Numbered from the stretch's first letter, positions 50,662 through 61,925 are shown. The stretch: DNA of 64,000 bases from Pseudo-nitzschia pungens (GCA_037355855.1 CM074761.1:5723346-5787345), one strand, 5' to 3'. The notes: generated by a model not told the origin, from the sequence alone. Numbers and translations: made by a program.

Positions 50662-52101
50662 ATGGCGTCTAAAGGAACCAAACTGAAACCTTTCAACATC
50701 ACACGGGAGGACTGGCCGGAAGACGCCACCACCGTAAAGATGAATGTAGACAGCGAACAAGGTGGAATCGCATTCAGCGACTACCTGAAGGTTCTCAATG
50801 GTACTGAAAGACCAGAACTCTTCCTCATCTGGAAGAGAGACTTTGACCAGAAAATTGCTGGCAATGACAAACTCCACGGAGACCAGAAATTGGAGGTTCT
50901 ACAGAGAATTCTCTCTACTGAGGCACTCGGACTTGTCCAGCGAACGCTCGCTCGGACCTACTTGGCCGAACCAACCCACAAGGTCCACCACACCAGACAC
51001 GTACAGAAAAAGATCCAAGAGATCGAGCAAAGGGACCAAGCAAACATACTGCTATCAATGGGGCAAGACGCCACCGAAACTCCCATGGGAGCCTCCAAGG
51101 AGACGGCAAAGGAGAAACCTCCAAACGCCGACAAAACCGACACAGCCACGGCGAGATCGGACAAAGAATCGGAGACCGACACCCTCGAGTCTCCAATCCC
51201 AAAGAAAAAGGTCGCAAGCGCCCTCATCCAGTACTACCAATCTCAGGAGTACAGAAAGGATGTCATCGAGGAATGCATGCATGCCCTCAAGCTCAAAATC
51301 TTTGGCAATGACCAACACGGCAAGCGCTCGTATATCGTCCTCCGCCGATTCATGCGAGGCATGCGCGTGGACCTCAAACATGGCATTAGAGCCTGGGCCA
51401 ATCGAATGGCCGAACTCCAAAGCTACCTCCCAGAATGCCTCTGGGAATGTGGCAGTGACCAAATGGAAACACCAAGAAGTTTCACCCAAGGAGAAATGAA
51501 GGAAATCTTGGATTCCAACATGACCCACTCCCAACGCGAGAAGCTGGAGCACATTAGTTGGGACCTCTACACCCACTCCTTTAACACCACTATCGACAAG
51601 CTCGAAAACCTGGAACTCACCATCCGGAAGGAAGCAGTAATGCAACAACGCATCACCGACCTCGAAAAGCAGACCGGTGTCACCAAGAAGACCCCCAAGG
51701 CCGCATCTGGGGGAGGAACCCACCACGGGAAATCCCCTGGCAAAAAGAAGCGCCCGGTGGACAACAGCAACAAACAGCTATGCAAGACCTGTGGCAAGGT
51801 CCATGCCGGCAAATGCTGGAAACTAACCGGTGGTCCCCACAAGAAGGGGAAGTTCGACCGGGAAACCATCAACCTGCTCAAGGAGCACTTTGTGGCAAAA
51901 GAACAAGACTCGGACAACGAGCAACACTCCAAACCCCACTGGGGAAGGAACTTATCAAACCACGAGTACTCTTATGTACTGGCCACGGCCCAAGCTGACC
52001 ACGAAGTCTCCGATGACGAGATCGACATCTCCGAACGGGAACTCAAAGAGTACAGAAGAAAGTACAGAAAGACCTTTAAAAAGAAAGGATCCCACAACTG
52101 A
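50662..52101 (+). CDS. gag: Gag of gypsy element B
   Basis: 479 residues, the same length as gag of A, with scattered substitutions. The zinc knuckle CKTCGKVHAGKC is conserved. It ends at TGA 52099, after which pol continues in frame at ATG 52102, the identical arrangement to A, so the single stop between gag and pol is a conserved feature of this family. Confidence 0.9.
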   Translation: MASKGTKLKPFNITREDWPEDATTVKMNVDSEQGGIAFSDYLKVLNGTERPELFLIWKRDFDQKIAGNDKLHGDQKLEVLQRILSTEALGLVQRTLARTYLAEPTHKVHHTRHVQKKIQEIEQRDQANILLSMGQDATETPMGASKETAKEKPPNADKTDTATARSDKESETDTLESPIPKKKVASALIQYYQSQEYRKDVIEECMHALKLKIFGNDQHGKRSYIVLRRFMRGMRVDLKHGIRAWANRMAELQSYLPECLWECGSDQMETPRSFTQGEMKEILDSNMTHSQREKLEHISWDLYTHSFNTTIDKLENLELTIRKEAVMQQRITDLEKQTGVTKKTPKAASGGGTHHGKSPGKKKRPVDNSNKQLCKTCGKVHAGKCWKLTGGPHKKGKFDRETINLLKEHFVAKEQDSDNEQHSKPHWGRNLSNHEYSYVLATAQADHEVSDDEIDISERELKEYRRKYRKTFKKKGSHN

Positions 52102-54477
52102 ATGGCCAATACCATCCACACCGGACCACGCATAATCAATCGATTTGCGGACGTCTGTGTGGAGGTATTGGACCATAAGGGAAGGGGGAGGATGCTCCGG
52201 GGCCTATTAGACTCTGGGTGCTCCAAGTCCATAATTCTAAGGCAGTTTGTCGACCGAAGTCAACTAACGAACCGAGACCACAGATCTGTCACCTATAATA
52301 CCTATGGGGGCAAGTTCCGAACCAAGTCTGCGGCTTCAGTGGGACTGAGGTTGATAGAATTTTCAAACTCCAAGACCATCAAATGGACCTTCCAAGTGGA
52401 TGAATATCATCACCACGAGGAAGTACCCTATGACATGATCATAGGATCCGACCTAATGGCACAGCTGGGACTGGATATAAAATACAGCTCCCGAACCATC
52501 GAATGGCAGGGTGACTCCATCCCCATGAAGGGAATGGGGGAACTTACTGACCCGGACAAATGTGAGGCGGTATTCTTTGCCAACACACAAAGTCCGATCC
52601 TCCAACAGGAGGAAGAGAGGCAAGCCAAAATCTTGGACGCAGACTACTCCAAAGTCGATATAGACACCATGGTCAATGACCTGGAGATTACGGACGCGTC
52701 CAAGGAAGCCTTGAAGAAAACACTGAAGAAATTCCCAACACTCTTTGGAGGAGGGTTGGGTCTACTCAAAAATATAGAACCGGTGTCCATTGAGCTCCAA
52801 CCAGGAGTCAAACCGGTCCGGCAGAGGTACTACTCTGTGCCCCATGCCTTTGAACAAGCACTTCGAAAGGAGATTACCAGGCTCTGTGAGATTGGAGTCC
52901 TGGAGAAGCTCCCCCACGATGATGACTCACCGTGGGCATCCCCTACCTTCTGCCAACCAAAGAAGACAGGCGATATCCGAGTCCTCACAGACTTCCGGAA
53001 AATGAACGCCGCCATCCAGAGGAAACCATTCCCACTACCACGAATAGGGGAAACAATCCAACGACTACAGAAGTTCCAATCAGCTACGGCGCTGGACTTG
53101 TCCCAAGGATACTATACCATCCCCATCTGCAAAGAGAGCCAAAAGATTTGCTCTACCATTTTACCATGGGGAAAGTATGCCTACAAGAGACTAGCAATGG
53201 GGATTGCGTGTGCTCCGGATATCTTCCAATCAGTCATGATGAACCTACTAGGGGACCTGGACTACGTCCTTGTCTATATCGATGACATCCTGATCATTCA
53301 ACGAGAGGGAGAATCCGAACAGGATCACCTCAACAAAATCGACACAGTCCTACAGAGACTGGATGATGCCGGCTTCCGAGCCAACCTCAGAAAATCCTTC
53401 TTCATGCAAAAAGAAGTGGAGTATTTGGGGTTTCTACTAACAACAGAGGGCATTCAACCCCAGCCAAAGAAACTGGAGGCGATGAAGCGCCTGGAACCCC
53501 CCAAGAACACCAAGCAACTCAAGATGTTCCTTGGGATGGTCAACTTTTACAGGGACATGTGGAAGCGCCGCTCCCACATCCTGGCCCCCCTCAACAAGCT
53601 TGCAGGGAAAAAGGGAAAACTGAACTGGTACTGGGGCCCAGCAGAGCAGAAAGCTTTCATGGAGGCGAAGAGGATGCTCGCAGACGAAGCAAAGCTTGCA
53701 TTCCCAGACTTTACGAAACCATTTCATCTCTACTCAGACGCCAGCGACAGGCAACTGGGAGCAACTGTATGCCAAGATGGCAAGCCCCTTGGTTTCTACA
53801 CCCGGAAGCTGAACTCGGCGCAGCTCAACTACACGGTTGGAGAAAAAGAACTCCTGGGCATAGTAGAAGGGCTAAAGGCGTTCGAAGGAATCCTACGAGG
53901 ACAAGATGTGATTATTCACACAGACCACCTTAACCTGCTCTATCAGCAGATGCCCACCCAAAGGATGGTACGATGGAGACTTCTTATGGAGGAGTTCCAC
54001 CCCGTAGTCAAGCACGTTGCTGGCAAAGACAACGATGCAGCAGACGCGCTGTCTCGCCTGGACATCACAGATGACCCAGCGGACACAGTGGAATGGCTAC
54101 CACCAAATAAGCCCCTCACCTACGCGGATGAGGAAGCGCACCTCTGGCAACTCCTATTCCCACTTGGAGAAGCACCGGAAGAATTCCAGGGCAATAGTGC
54201 ATTCCCACTTGCCCCGGACATGATTGAGTTCTACCAACAGAAGGACACGAAAATCATGAATGCTTTGGAAAAAGACAAAGGCCTAACTACCAAAAATGTG
54301 GAAGGTTTCAGTCTCATCCACAAAGAAGGCAAGATCCTGATTCCCGACAAACTCAAGGATAGAGTTATGGAATGGTACCACAGCATGTTGGTCCATCCCG
54401 GAGAAAAGAGAATGGAACAGAGCATACGCTCAGTGTTCACCTGGAAAGGCCTACGGAAGGACGTCCAGGACCTCTGC
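52102..54477 (+). pseudogene. pol: Pol of element B, 5' part: protease, RT, RNase H, start of integrase
   Basis: The protease has the intact motif LLDSGCSKS (Asp 37). RT has ALDLSQGYYTIPI and LVYIDDILII. RNase H is complete (LYSDASDRQLGA, GEKELLG, HTDHLN, DNDAADALSRL) with a CGA codon where A has TGA. Integrase starts (HPGEKRMEQS, FTWKGLRKDVQDLC) and is cut just after the first zinc-ligand Cys, where a reversed non-LTR tail begins. The frame runs 24 bases into that tail and stops at 54501. PR-RT-RH are plausible active enzymes; integration function is lost. Confidence 0.88.
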
Positions 54478-56760
54478 AATAATAATAATATACGTATTTA
54501 AATAACTTTAATCACCAAAGGTGAAACTAAATTACTCAGTCTGTAACCAGACTTTAACGTCGCCTCCATCATAGAGTCAGGACCCCAAGTGGCAGAACGA
54601 CAAATTTTCAAACAAACCTTGAACATCAAGCAGGGGAAAGGACAAACAAGTCCCACAAAAGAGGGACTTGAGAGAAAGTGAAATGGGAATGAAGATATTG
54701 GGATAAGATCCAGTATCAAAAGTGATGGGACAGGATAAGAAGCAGGAACAGAAGACAAAACCAAGGTACAAAGTGTAATCAACCCTGAGGTCCAGTAAGC
54801 CAGGCTCTGAGAAGAGCAGCCTCTTGTTGGTATGGCTGCACTGGTGGGACAGGCGCTGCATACTGCTTCCTTGCAAGGTGGATGGTTGCAAGCCACTGCC
54901 GCTTGGCAGTCAGGGTGTAACCTTGTAGGACGTGGAAAGGGGTTTGTAACAGGGAGTGTGACTGGGGAAGTGCACCAGCTGCACCAATTGCCAATTCTGA
55001 AGTGATGGAAGCATCAAGAGATTGGTGTTGTTCAGCATCAAGGGTACCCCCAGGACCATGGAGTCGTTCATTCCTATAGGTCCAAAGATCCCAGGAGGTA
55101 AGAAAGAACTGATGGATGATAGCTGTAGCCCAACGTTTGGGAGAGCGCTTGCTTCCAATTTGGGAGTAGTAGTCAGCCTGAATTTGGTACCAGCGAGGAG
55201 ACCACCTACCAAGAAGCCAGTTGTGCCAGCCAATAGTCCTCTGTGCCCTGACAGCAGACGCAATTGCAAGTGAGTAGGATGATGGATAAATGGTCTGGCC
55301 CTTCCGAACTCTGGTGAGAAGATCCACAATGGCAACAACCAAGGATGGATCAGTTTGTTCAACTTCAAGCCTCTTCTGCAGGGGTCCCTTGAAAGCTGAC
55401 ACACTGTGCTGTACTGCCCCAGTGTCCTTGCAGGAGAGCACATGAGAGACCTTCTCGTTGTCTGCATCACACAATGGGCACCGGGAGTGATCCTGATACT
55501 GGTAGTGAAGTAGTTGGTTGCCAACACCAATGCATCCAGAAGCAAATTTGACAAACCACCGTTGCATGCCAGGAGGTAATCGCTTGAAGGCAGACAGATG
55601 GGCACACCAATGGATGGAACTCAAAACAGGTTGTGGAATGGGAATATCATGGTGGGTCTGCCAGTATTTAAGAAGAGGAGGACCAGAAATGGCAACATGC
55701 AGAGCATTCTGATCAAACCTTGAACACTTGCATCCATTGAGAGAAAATGCCCAGGGCTCAAACACAAGTCTGGGATAGTGATGGGCCGAAGCTCTATGAA
55801 CAGAGAGAAAGGCCTTTGCCATGCTGTCAACCTGATGATTGCGAAGGGCCCACCAATCAAGAAAGATTCCAGCTTGATGTCCCTGAACCCACTGAAAGTG
55901 CACAGAGATTGGCAGGGCAGAAATCATGTTTCTGATGACATAAACATAATCAAAAGACTTCTGGGAAATAACCAAAGGCCAAGATCCCTGAGCCTGTTTG
56001 AGAGCTGTGTCACCATCCAGAGCAATAGTGATAGAGCCAGAAGCAATATCAAAAAGATTCACCAGAGCAGTGCAACAGGTGAGAACTCCAATGATACCCG
56101 CCAGTTCACTCCTGTAGGATGACTGATCCTCAGGGGATCCACTGACAAAATTACAGCCAGTGAGGAACAATGAAGCAGTCTTGGTGGAGGTATTGGGTGA
56201 CAAAATGAAAGCAGAAGTTCCTCTGAGAAGGTCAGGATCAAATGAACCATCGCAGACAGCACTGGCAGTACCACTCTGGATAGCATCAACAATGTGCTGA
56301 CAGCCAGCCTGTGGGAGAGAATATTGGTGGAGAAGTACCCTTGGAGACTCACAGAGTGCATCAAAGGCATCTACTGGGGAGTCTGGAAGAGAATCAAATG
56401 GATTGTACTCCAGAGGATCCATGTCAGGAGGTTCGGAAACAAAGGCTGAGGACCCAACCACTCGAACAACTTGGCCACAGATAACAGGGCAGACAAGCAC
56501 ATCAGCGCAGGCTGGTTTGTCAGAAAGGATTTCAGCAGTGACCCTATATCTGCCCCTGCCCTGGGAGGTGCTCACAGTCCAGCCAGTAGAAGTTTTGAAG
56601 AATATTCTGTTGGTGGATGGAGACAAAAACCAAGGCCAAAGAGAAGCTGTCTGGGGAGAGAGCCAAGGCCCAAGATGAAAAGAAGGAGCCAGTGCCCTGG
56701 CTGCAGGGGGTGGACAAGGGGGAAGAAAACAGGTCTGAAGTGCCTTAGTCTACAAGCAGC
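54477..56760 (-). mobile_element. 5'-truncated non-LTR retrotransposon, 3' part only, reversed within element B
   Basis: On the minus strand it reads RNase H ORF, stop at 54779, a 3' UTR of about 300 bases, then a tail ending (TAT)(TAT)TATTATTATTG at 54477-54490. The tail is a TTA/ATT microsatellite, not poly(A), as in some non-LTR lineages. The 5' border is approximate (a stop in frame at about 56750). Confidence 0.75.
54779..56750 (-). pseudogene. C-terminal half of a non-LTR ORF2: RNase H and CCHC-like end
   Basis: The frame is open for about 650 codons without a proper ATG start, consistent with 5' truncation. RNase H residues are visible in order: CDGSFD (Asp), SSYRSELAG (Glu), ALDGDTAL (Asp) and QWVQGHQAG (His). 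Further on is a zinc-type motif CPLCDADNEKVSHVLSC and a Trp-rich end. It supplies what the non-LTR copy in element A lacks: APE-RT there, RNase H here. Common family membership is likely but rests on architecture, since the two copies do not overlap enough to compare. Confidence 0.75.
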
Positions 56761-56960
56761 AAGAATAGTACTACCTCAGTGAATATACCATCAAATCAAA
56801 TATCTGAATGAATGTGGCCAATCTTTGTGTGATTCCAATGTGAATATTTCTCATCCTATGCATGGGCAAGAGTATTCAAAAAGAAGTATTCAAAAATCAC
56901 CTATAATTTGGGTGTCACCACTGAATAATTAATATTTGGTCCACTACTGTGGAATTTACT
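56761..56960. other. Unassigned junction DNA in element B
   Basis: AT-rich stretch between the truncated non-LTR copy and the gag fragment E, containing ATTCAAAAAGAAGTATTCAAAAA. No feature is recognised. Confidence 0.4.
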
Positions 56961-57152
56961 AGAACATCGTGGACTACATGAGCTGTCACGAGCGCCAAGC
57001 CAACAAGAAAGGCAACAAGAACAACAAACAGCAACAGAAGCGCTCGAACAACAACAACTCTCGTAAGCGCAACCACAATTCCAACCACAAAGGAAACGCC
57101 AACAATAAGAAGAAGTCCAATCCATGCCGGATCCCCGGTCACAACCACGATT
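56961..57152 (+). pseudogene. Gag fragment E (third gypsy-type gag), left part
   Basis: Reads a Lys/Asn-rich stretch followed by CRIPGHNHD, then cut by element D; after the cut the frame resumes with WSECPKN at 60730, forming a C-x-H-x-H-D-W-x2-C zinc motif like CPIHPGSNHNWGQC of element C. There is no start codon in frame, so this is a fragment picked up from another element. Confidence 0.7.
57148..57152. repeat. Target-site duplication CGATT of element D
   Basis: CGATT at 57148-57152 and 60725-60729 flanks the D LTRs; removing D and one copy rejoins the zinc motif of fragment E in frame. Confidence 0.92.
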
Positions 57153-57578
57153 TATTAAATTGTAACCGTGACACGATCCACTCCATATGCGCACCATGCG
57201 CAAAATAGTTTTCTACAGGGTTTCCAGTACTGCTTATAAACAAGCAGCAAACACAACAAGACAGCAACATCGATTCCCCGACAAGATTGCTGTCATCACT
57301 TCTTTAGTTTAACTCTGATTTGAATACCTTGATACCTACATCCTGCTCACTGAGCAACTCCCTGTAGAACTACAAATCTAGGATCTAACTGACTGTGCCA
57401 AGTGGTAGTTAGAATAGATCCGGCCAACTGTCTTCCCCTTTGGTCGTAGTGGTGAATCCGAGACTATCGATAGAACAGACCGGCACCTCAACCGGTTTGC
57501 ATGCCTTTGCCATTACAACCAACAATATCTCCAAGCTTGCTCCTTATTCCCTGAGCTAAGCTCAGCTACATTTTAACA
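57153..57578 (+). repeat. 5' LTR of element D
   Basis: 426 bp. Ends are fixed by where the pair stops matching (T versus G before, G versus C after) and by the target duplication. Confidence 0.92.
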
Positions 57579-57589
57579 GATTAACAGTC

Positions 57590-57610
57590 GCAAGCTTATT
57601 GTAAGCTTGC
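57590..57610 (+). promoter_or_regulatory. Perfect 9-bp hairpin just inside the 5' LTR of D
   Basis: GCAAGCTTA-TTG-TAAGCTTGC, a 9-bp stem with a 3-base loop, 12 bases downstream of the LTR where a primer-binding or packaging site is expected. Confidence 0.6.
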
Positions 57611-58274
57611 AAAGCTGGAGATCTACAAGCAACGAAAAACAAGAATAACAACGACGACGACGAAAGACCGAATCGACGCTGTTTACAGTTTTAATTCTAC
57701 ACTGGAACACCAAGCTCCCTGTTGCGAGGCCGTTCCAGGTATTATTATTCTTCTTGTTATTACGGATAAAACGGTACAAACGGCGTCTCCAAACTCCAAG
57801 AACTGACGGAGAAAGAATTTTTTGAAATTCTTACTGCTGCTGCACCCTTTTCTTTCGTCCCGACACGACGTGCCCCTGTTATTGCTGATACGGCGCTTTT
57901 GGAACCGCTTTTGGAACCACAACGGTCTTTCAAAAATACGACGGTGTTTCAGAAACGGTGTCCCCAAGCCACAACGTTTACAACGGTGTCCCACAAACAA
58001 CGGTGTTTCGAACGACTACAACGACGAACGACAACAACGGTGTTTCGAACGACAACAACGACGAACGAAAACAATACGACAACACACAGCAATAACCTTC
58101 GCGTACAGCTGTATCCACGACTGTATCCCCAGGCACATTTATCACTGTTCCCCTGCTTAGATACAAGATACAACACATCTTCCCTTGTACCTTATTTTAT
58201 CTCTCGGATTCCCGCTCGCTCGAACCTCTCTTTTATTTTGGATCTTATCCCTTCGAATTTCAGACAATTCCTTT

Positions 58275-60254
58275 ATGCCTCGTCGACGCACCCGACAAAG
58301 CGCTCCCTTTCCCCCATCCTACCAAGATCAATACAGAGACCTCCGGTCTATTATCACTGCATCCCATTCTCTTTTTGATCGCCCAATGGCCTCTGACGAA
58401 TCCGCCAACATGTCCACTGAGCCTGCCGCAGACACTGCAATCGCTGATGCCGCCCACAACACCCCAACTGAAACCACACCTGATGATACCGCCGCCAGCC
58501 CACTCCCAAGGGCTGCCAGTAACCTTACCACACACTTCGATCATCATTGTGCTCGTGCCCTTGCCGCACTGTTTGACGTCAGTGATCCGCAATCCTTACT
58601 CTGTAATGCTCTCATTGCTTCTGGTATCACCACATGGCGAAAATTCATTCGATTGACTGCGCCCATTGTCAACCAACTCCAGTACCGTGATACTCGCAAC
58701 AACTACTTTGACCTTCCCCCTTTCACCTCTATCCAACTGCTTCAATTTGTTAAATTCCGTGACCACCTCAATGCCTCGAAACAACCTTATCGTGATGTCA
58801 CTCTTTACACGGCTGACGCATTTGATGCTTTTGTTGACAATCTCGATGATGGTACTATCATGTGTCCTCCTCGGTCATCTGTTCCTTCCCCCAGCTCCGT
58901 TTCCCCTTCCACTCTCAGGACCTCTAAAAGCGAAGACCAAATCAAGTTTGAACAATGGAGCAAACGATCCCATGACGTCACTGTTTTCAATGTTTATAAA
59001 AATGACGCCCGTTTTGAAACCTGGGTCACTGGATTTCGTGCCCAGCTGGCTGAATATGATATTGATGTCGACACCTTCCTTGACCCTGACTGGGACCATT
59101 CCACTCTTACCCCATTTGGAAAGAAATTGTTCGACAAGCAATGCAAATTCTTTTGGGTCCTCTTACTTCGGGTCTTCCGCTCTGACCTTTCCTACACCTG
59201 TGTCCAGAGTCACACCAGCACATGCGATGGCAGAGCTGCCTACTTTGAGTTCCTCAACCTCCGAGAATCCACACACACTCATGAATTTGATGTGGCTGGA
59301 CAATCACAGCTCCTTCAACGCCTCAACCTCGCCGACTGGAAGGACTCCACTGTCCGTTTCCTTACTAAATGGTTTGAAATCTACGACAATCTCTGCCAGA
59401 TGACTGCTCCTGCTCTCCCAATGAAATATCACATGCTTCGTTCCACTCTTCTCCATGCTGTTGCTTATGATGCTAGCCTCAGTGACCAATTTTCTAAGAT
59501 TCCGATGCCTTCTGCACATGCCTCTGATTCCGTTGAAGTTAAACACATTCTTCAACTCAAGACCACGCTACTTGCCGAAGCCACTCGATTGGATGCACGT
59601 GCTGTTCTCACATTACCCAAATCAAGAGCTGATATGAACTTCCAGGCCAATTTTCACAGTGCCTTCCCTTATCTTGACTCCTCTGCATTCACCGATGACT
59701 TTGTCAATGACGTTCACACCTACGCTGCGTTTCGTGCTAGTTCCACATCTGATAGCTCTGTTGACCCTTTGGCCTTGTCCCATCGGCTTCCCCATGCCAT
59801 ATGGTCTACCTTGAGCCCTGTTGCTAAGCAACTCTGGACTCAATTTCCATTTGCTGACCGCCAAACAATTGTTCTCAACCTGAACCCCAACAAATTTCAT
59901 GAGCCTCAACCCAGTCCCACGCCTGGTTCTGGCCAACCTGTTGGACGTCACGCATACTTCCATTCCACCCATGCTTCCCCTGAACAAACTAGTCCTGATC
60001 CCTTTTCCAGTGCTCCTCCTGATGACTTGTCACCTGATCATGATACGGACGCCTCCGATGCTTTGGTTACCCAATGGATTGCCCGGCAGCACGGTTCCAT
60101 CTTCAGGCTCTGTGCCATCACTTATCCACATGGGGCGCATCTCACCTGCGCTATTGCCCATCCCTTTACTCAACGTGGGGCGCAACCTATGCGCTATTGC
60201 CCATACTTGCTTTCATTTATTTCCGTCTGTGTCACAGCTCCAACATGTCCATGA
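58275..60254 (+). CDS. Gag-like protein of element D
   Basis: 659 residues from the first ATG of the frame (MPRRRTRQSAPFPP). A second candidate start, MASDESANMSTEP, is at 58386. An Ala/Thr/Ser-rich acidic N-terminal region (about 40-85) precedes a helical core (about 85-530) with FEQWSKRSHDVTVF, FETWVTGFRAQLAEYD, FFWVLLLRVFRSD and LRESTHTHEFD, a layout I associate with gag of diatom Copia-type elements. The class is therefore probably Copia, but no pol is present to confirm it. No zinc knuckle is seen; the C-terminal 40 residues (AITYPHGAHL, repeated GAH/GAQ phrases) look derived. It would form particles for its own RNA. Confidence 0.72.
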   Translation: MPRRRTRQSAPFPPSYQDQYRDLRSIITASHSLFDRPMASDESANMSTEPAADTAIADAAHNTPTETTPDDTAASPLPRAASNLTTHFDHHCARALAALFDVSDPQSLLCNALIASGITTWRKFIRLTAPIVNQLQYRDTRNNYFDLPPFTSIQLLQFVKFRDHLNASKQPYRDVTLYTADAFDAFVDNLDDGTIMCPPRSSVPSPSSVSPSTLRTSKSEDQIKFEQWSKRSHDVTVFNVYKNDARFETWVTGFRAQLAEYDIDVDTFLDPDWDHSTLTPFGKKLFDKQCKFFWVLLLRVFRSDLSYTCVQSHTSTCDGRAAYFEFLNLRESTHTHEFDVAGQSQLLQRLNLADWKDSTVRFLTKWFEIYDNLCQMTAPALPMKYHMLRSTLLHAVAYDASLSDQFSKIPMPSAHASDSVEVKHILQLKTTLLAEATRLDARAVLTLPKSRADMNFQANFHSAFPYLDSSAFTDDFVNDVHTYAAFRASSTSDSSVDPLALSHRLPHAIWSTLSPVAKQLWTQFPFADRQTIVLNLNPNKFHEPQPSPTPGSGQPVGRHAYFHSTHASPEQTSPDPFSSAPPDDLSPDHDTDASDALVTQWIARQHGSIFRLCAITYPHGAHLTCAIAHPFTQRGAQPMRYCPYLLSFISVCVTAPTCP

Positions 60255-60298
60255 CAACGAAGAAAGATTCTCTTGCTTCCCTGATCATAGATGGGGCG

Positions 60299-60724
60299 TA
60301 TTAAATTGTAACCGTGACACGATCCACTCCATATGCGCACCATGCGCAAAATAGTTTTCTACAGGGTTTCCAGTACTGCTTATAAACAAGCAGCAAACAC
60401 AACAAGACAGCAACATCGATTCCCCGACAAGATTGCTGTCATCACTTCTTTAGTTTAACTCTGATTTGAATACCTTGATACCTACATCCTGCTCACTGAG
60501 CAACTCCCTGTAGAACTACAAATCTAGGATCTAACTGACTGTGCCAAGTGGTAGTTAGAATAGATCCGGCCAACTGTCTTCCCCTTTGGTCGTAGTGGTG
60601 AATCCGAGACTATCGATAGAACAGACCGGCACCTCAACCGGTTTGCATGCCTTTGCCATTACAACCAACAATATCTCCAAGCTTGCTCCTTATTCCCTGA
60701 GCTAAGCTCAGCTACATTTTAACA
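60299..60724 (+). repeat. 3' LTR of element D
   Basis: 426 bp, same as 57153-57578 on reading; preceded by AGATGGGGCG, a short polypurine tract, and followed by CGATT. Confidence 0.92.
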
Positions 60725-60729
60725 CGATT

Positions 60730-61188
60730 GGTCTGAGTGCCCCAAGAACAGGTTCTCAAAGAACCACAACAAGGGCTCCGGAAGCTCCGGAAATCAGCAA
60801 CAAACTGAGTCCTTCCACACTCAGACCCAAGCTCTCATGATACCAGGAAGTAATGAGACCTTCCAAGCGCACATCAATGCAGCAATCGAAGAATACCATG
60901 CCAATCATGGTGGTCGAACTGAACGCAGTATCGATGGGGAACTCGTGTGGCTCCCCTGATCCATTCAAGGCTCCAAGCCTAACAAGAAGCCCCCGGCTTC
61001 ACCCAAACAAGCAATCACCTTGCCTCCAGCTCCCCGGGACCTGGATGCCAGCACAGCCCTGCTGTCTGGGATGACGCATGGAGGAGATCTCCCAGATAAA
61101 GAGGGGAAGGAACCTACAGGATGGAGTATTCCTGTTGAGCGCTCAGCAAAGCCTGCAATCGCAGCAACAACAACAAAAACAGCCACTG
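60730..61188 (+). pseudogene. Gag fragment E, right part
   Basis: Continues the frame cut by D (WSECPKNRFSKNHNKG) with Gly/Ser/Asn/Gln-rich sequence, reaches a TGA at 60957-60959 and stays open beyond it to the junction with element B integrase near 61188 (TATEWRLEP reads across the join). It is a fragment without known function. Confidence 0.65.
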
Positions 61189-61716
61189 AGTGGCGCTTGG
61201 AACCCACAATCCAACTCAGTACTGGAAAGAATCCACCAGGTCCTGAAGGACTGCTGCCTATTGTCCTTCAACCTGGAACAAAGGGACCTCCACGAGAAGG
61301 ATCCTTTTGAGGAGTTCACTACCAAGGCAGCATATGCTATTCGCAGCGCCATCCATACAACCTTGGGATATTCCCCAGCGCAATTGGTGTTTGGAAGGGA
61401 CATGTTTATGCCAGTGAACTTCCCAGTGGATTGGGAAGCAATCCAAGCAAGGAAGCAGAAAAGCATCCACAAGAGCAACATCAGGGAAAACCAGAAGAGG
61501 ATCCCCCATGTCTATAAAGAAGGAGACTATGTCACCCTGGAAAGGAAGGGCATTATTCCAAAACTATCCTTCCCACGGCAAGGACCTTACAAGGTGCTCA
61601 AGGCCCATGATAATGGAACTGTAACTATTGAAACTGCTCCTTTTGTAACTGACCGGGTTAACATCAGGAGAGTCCATCCCTATTATTGCAGGGATAGCCC
61701 TGAACCAGAGAAGTAA
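61189..61716 (+). pseudogene. 3' end of integrase of element B
   Basis: Resumes at the equivalent of base 38879 in element A: WNPQSNSVLERIHQ (third catalytic residue, Glu), then YSPAQLVFGRDMF and the GPY/F-like end RQGPYKVLKAHDNG, stop 61714. It carries a 3-base insertion relative to A (KDCCLLSF). The first two Asp and most of the zinc domain are absent, so integrase is inactive. Confidence 0.88.
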
Positions 61717-61740
61717 TTGTCACAGTACCATGGAGGAGCA

Positions 61741-61925
61741 TGCCGTGCACCGGAATACAGTCACGAGTCTACTCGGGACTGGATTAAGGTTGAGGATAAA
61801 TTAGCGAGGCGTTGGAATCGCCGATTCCAAATGCCAATCGAAAGCAATAGCAATAGACTAATCGATAGAGCTCACAATTTGCATATCACTACTATTCTAA
61901 TCACTAGTAGACCCGGGGTATGGCA
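61741..61925 (+). repeat. 3' LTR of element B
   Basis: 185 bp; ATATCACTACT here against ATATCATTACT in the 5' LTR is the only difference seen. Followed by GATCA at 61926-61930. Confidence 0.95.

Larger units (their letters stand above)
57153..60724 (+). mobile_element. Short gag-only LTR retrotransposon D
   Basis: 3.57 kb with 426-bp LTRs (57153-57578 and 60299-60724) that look identical on reading, a 5-bp target duplication, and one gag-like ORF with no protease, RT or integrase. LTR ends are TATTAAATTG...TTTTAACA, not the usual TG...CA. It must use enzymes of another element. A solo LTR of the same family is at 62893-63327. Confidence 0.9.
49701..61925 (+). mobile_element. LTR retrotransposon B (same gypsy family as A), rearranged
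   Basis: 185-bp LTRs, leader, gag, TGA, pol up to the integrase zinc region, then a replaced segment (about 54477-61188), then the integrase 3' end and LTR. The LTRs differ by one base on reading (T/C at about 49849). About 370 bases equivalent to 38509-38878 of A, including the first two catalytic Asp of integrase, are missing. Its protease, RT and RNase H look intact, so it could be the source of enzymes for element A. Confidence 0.92.
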
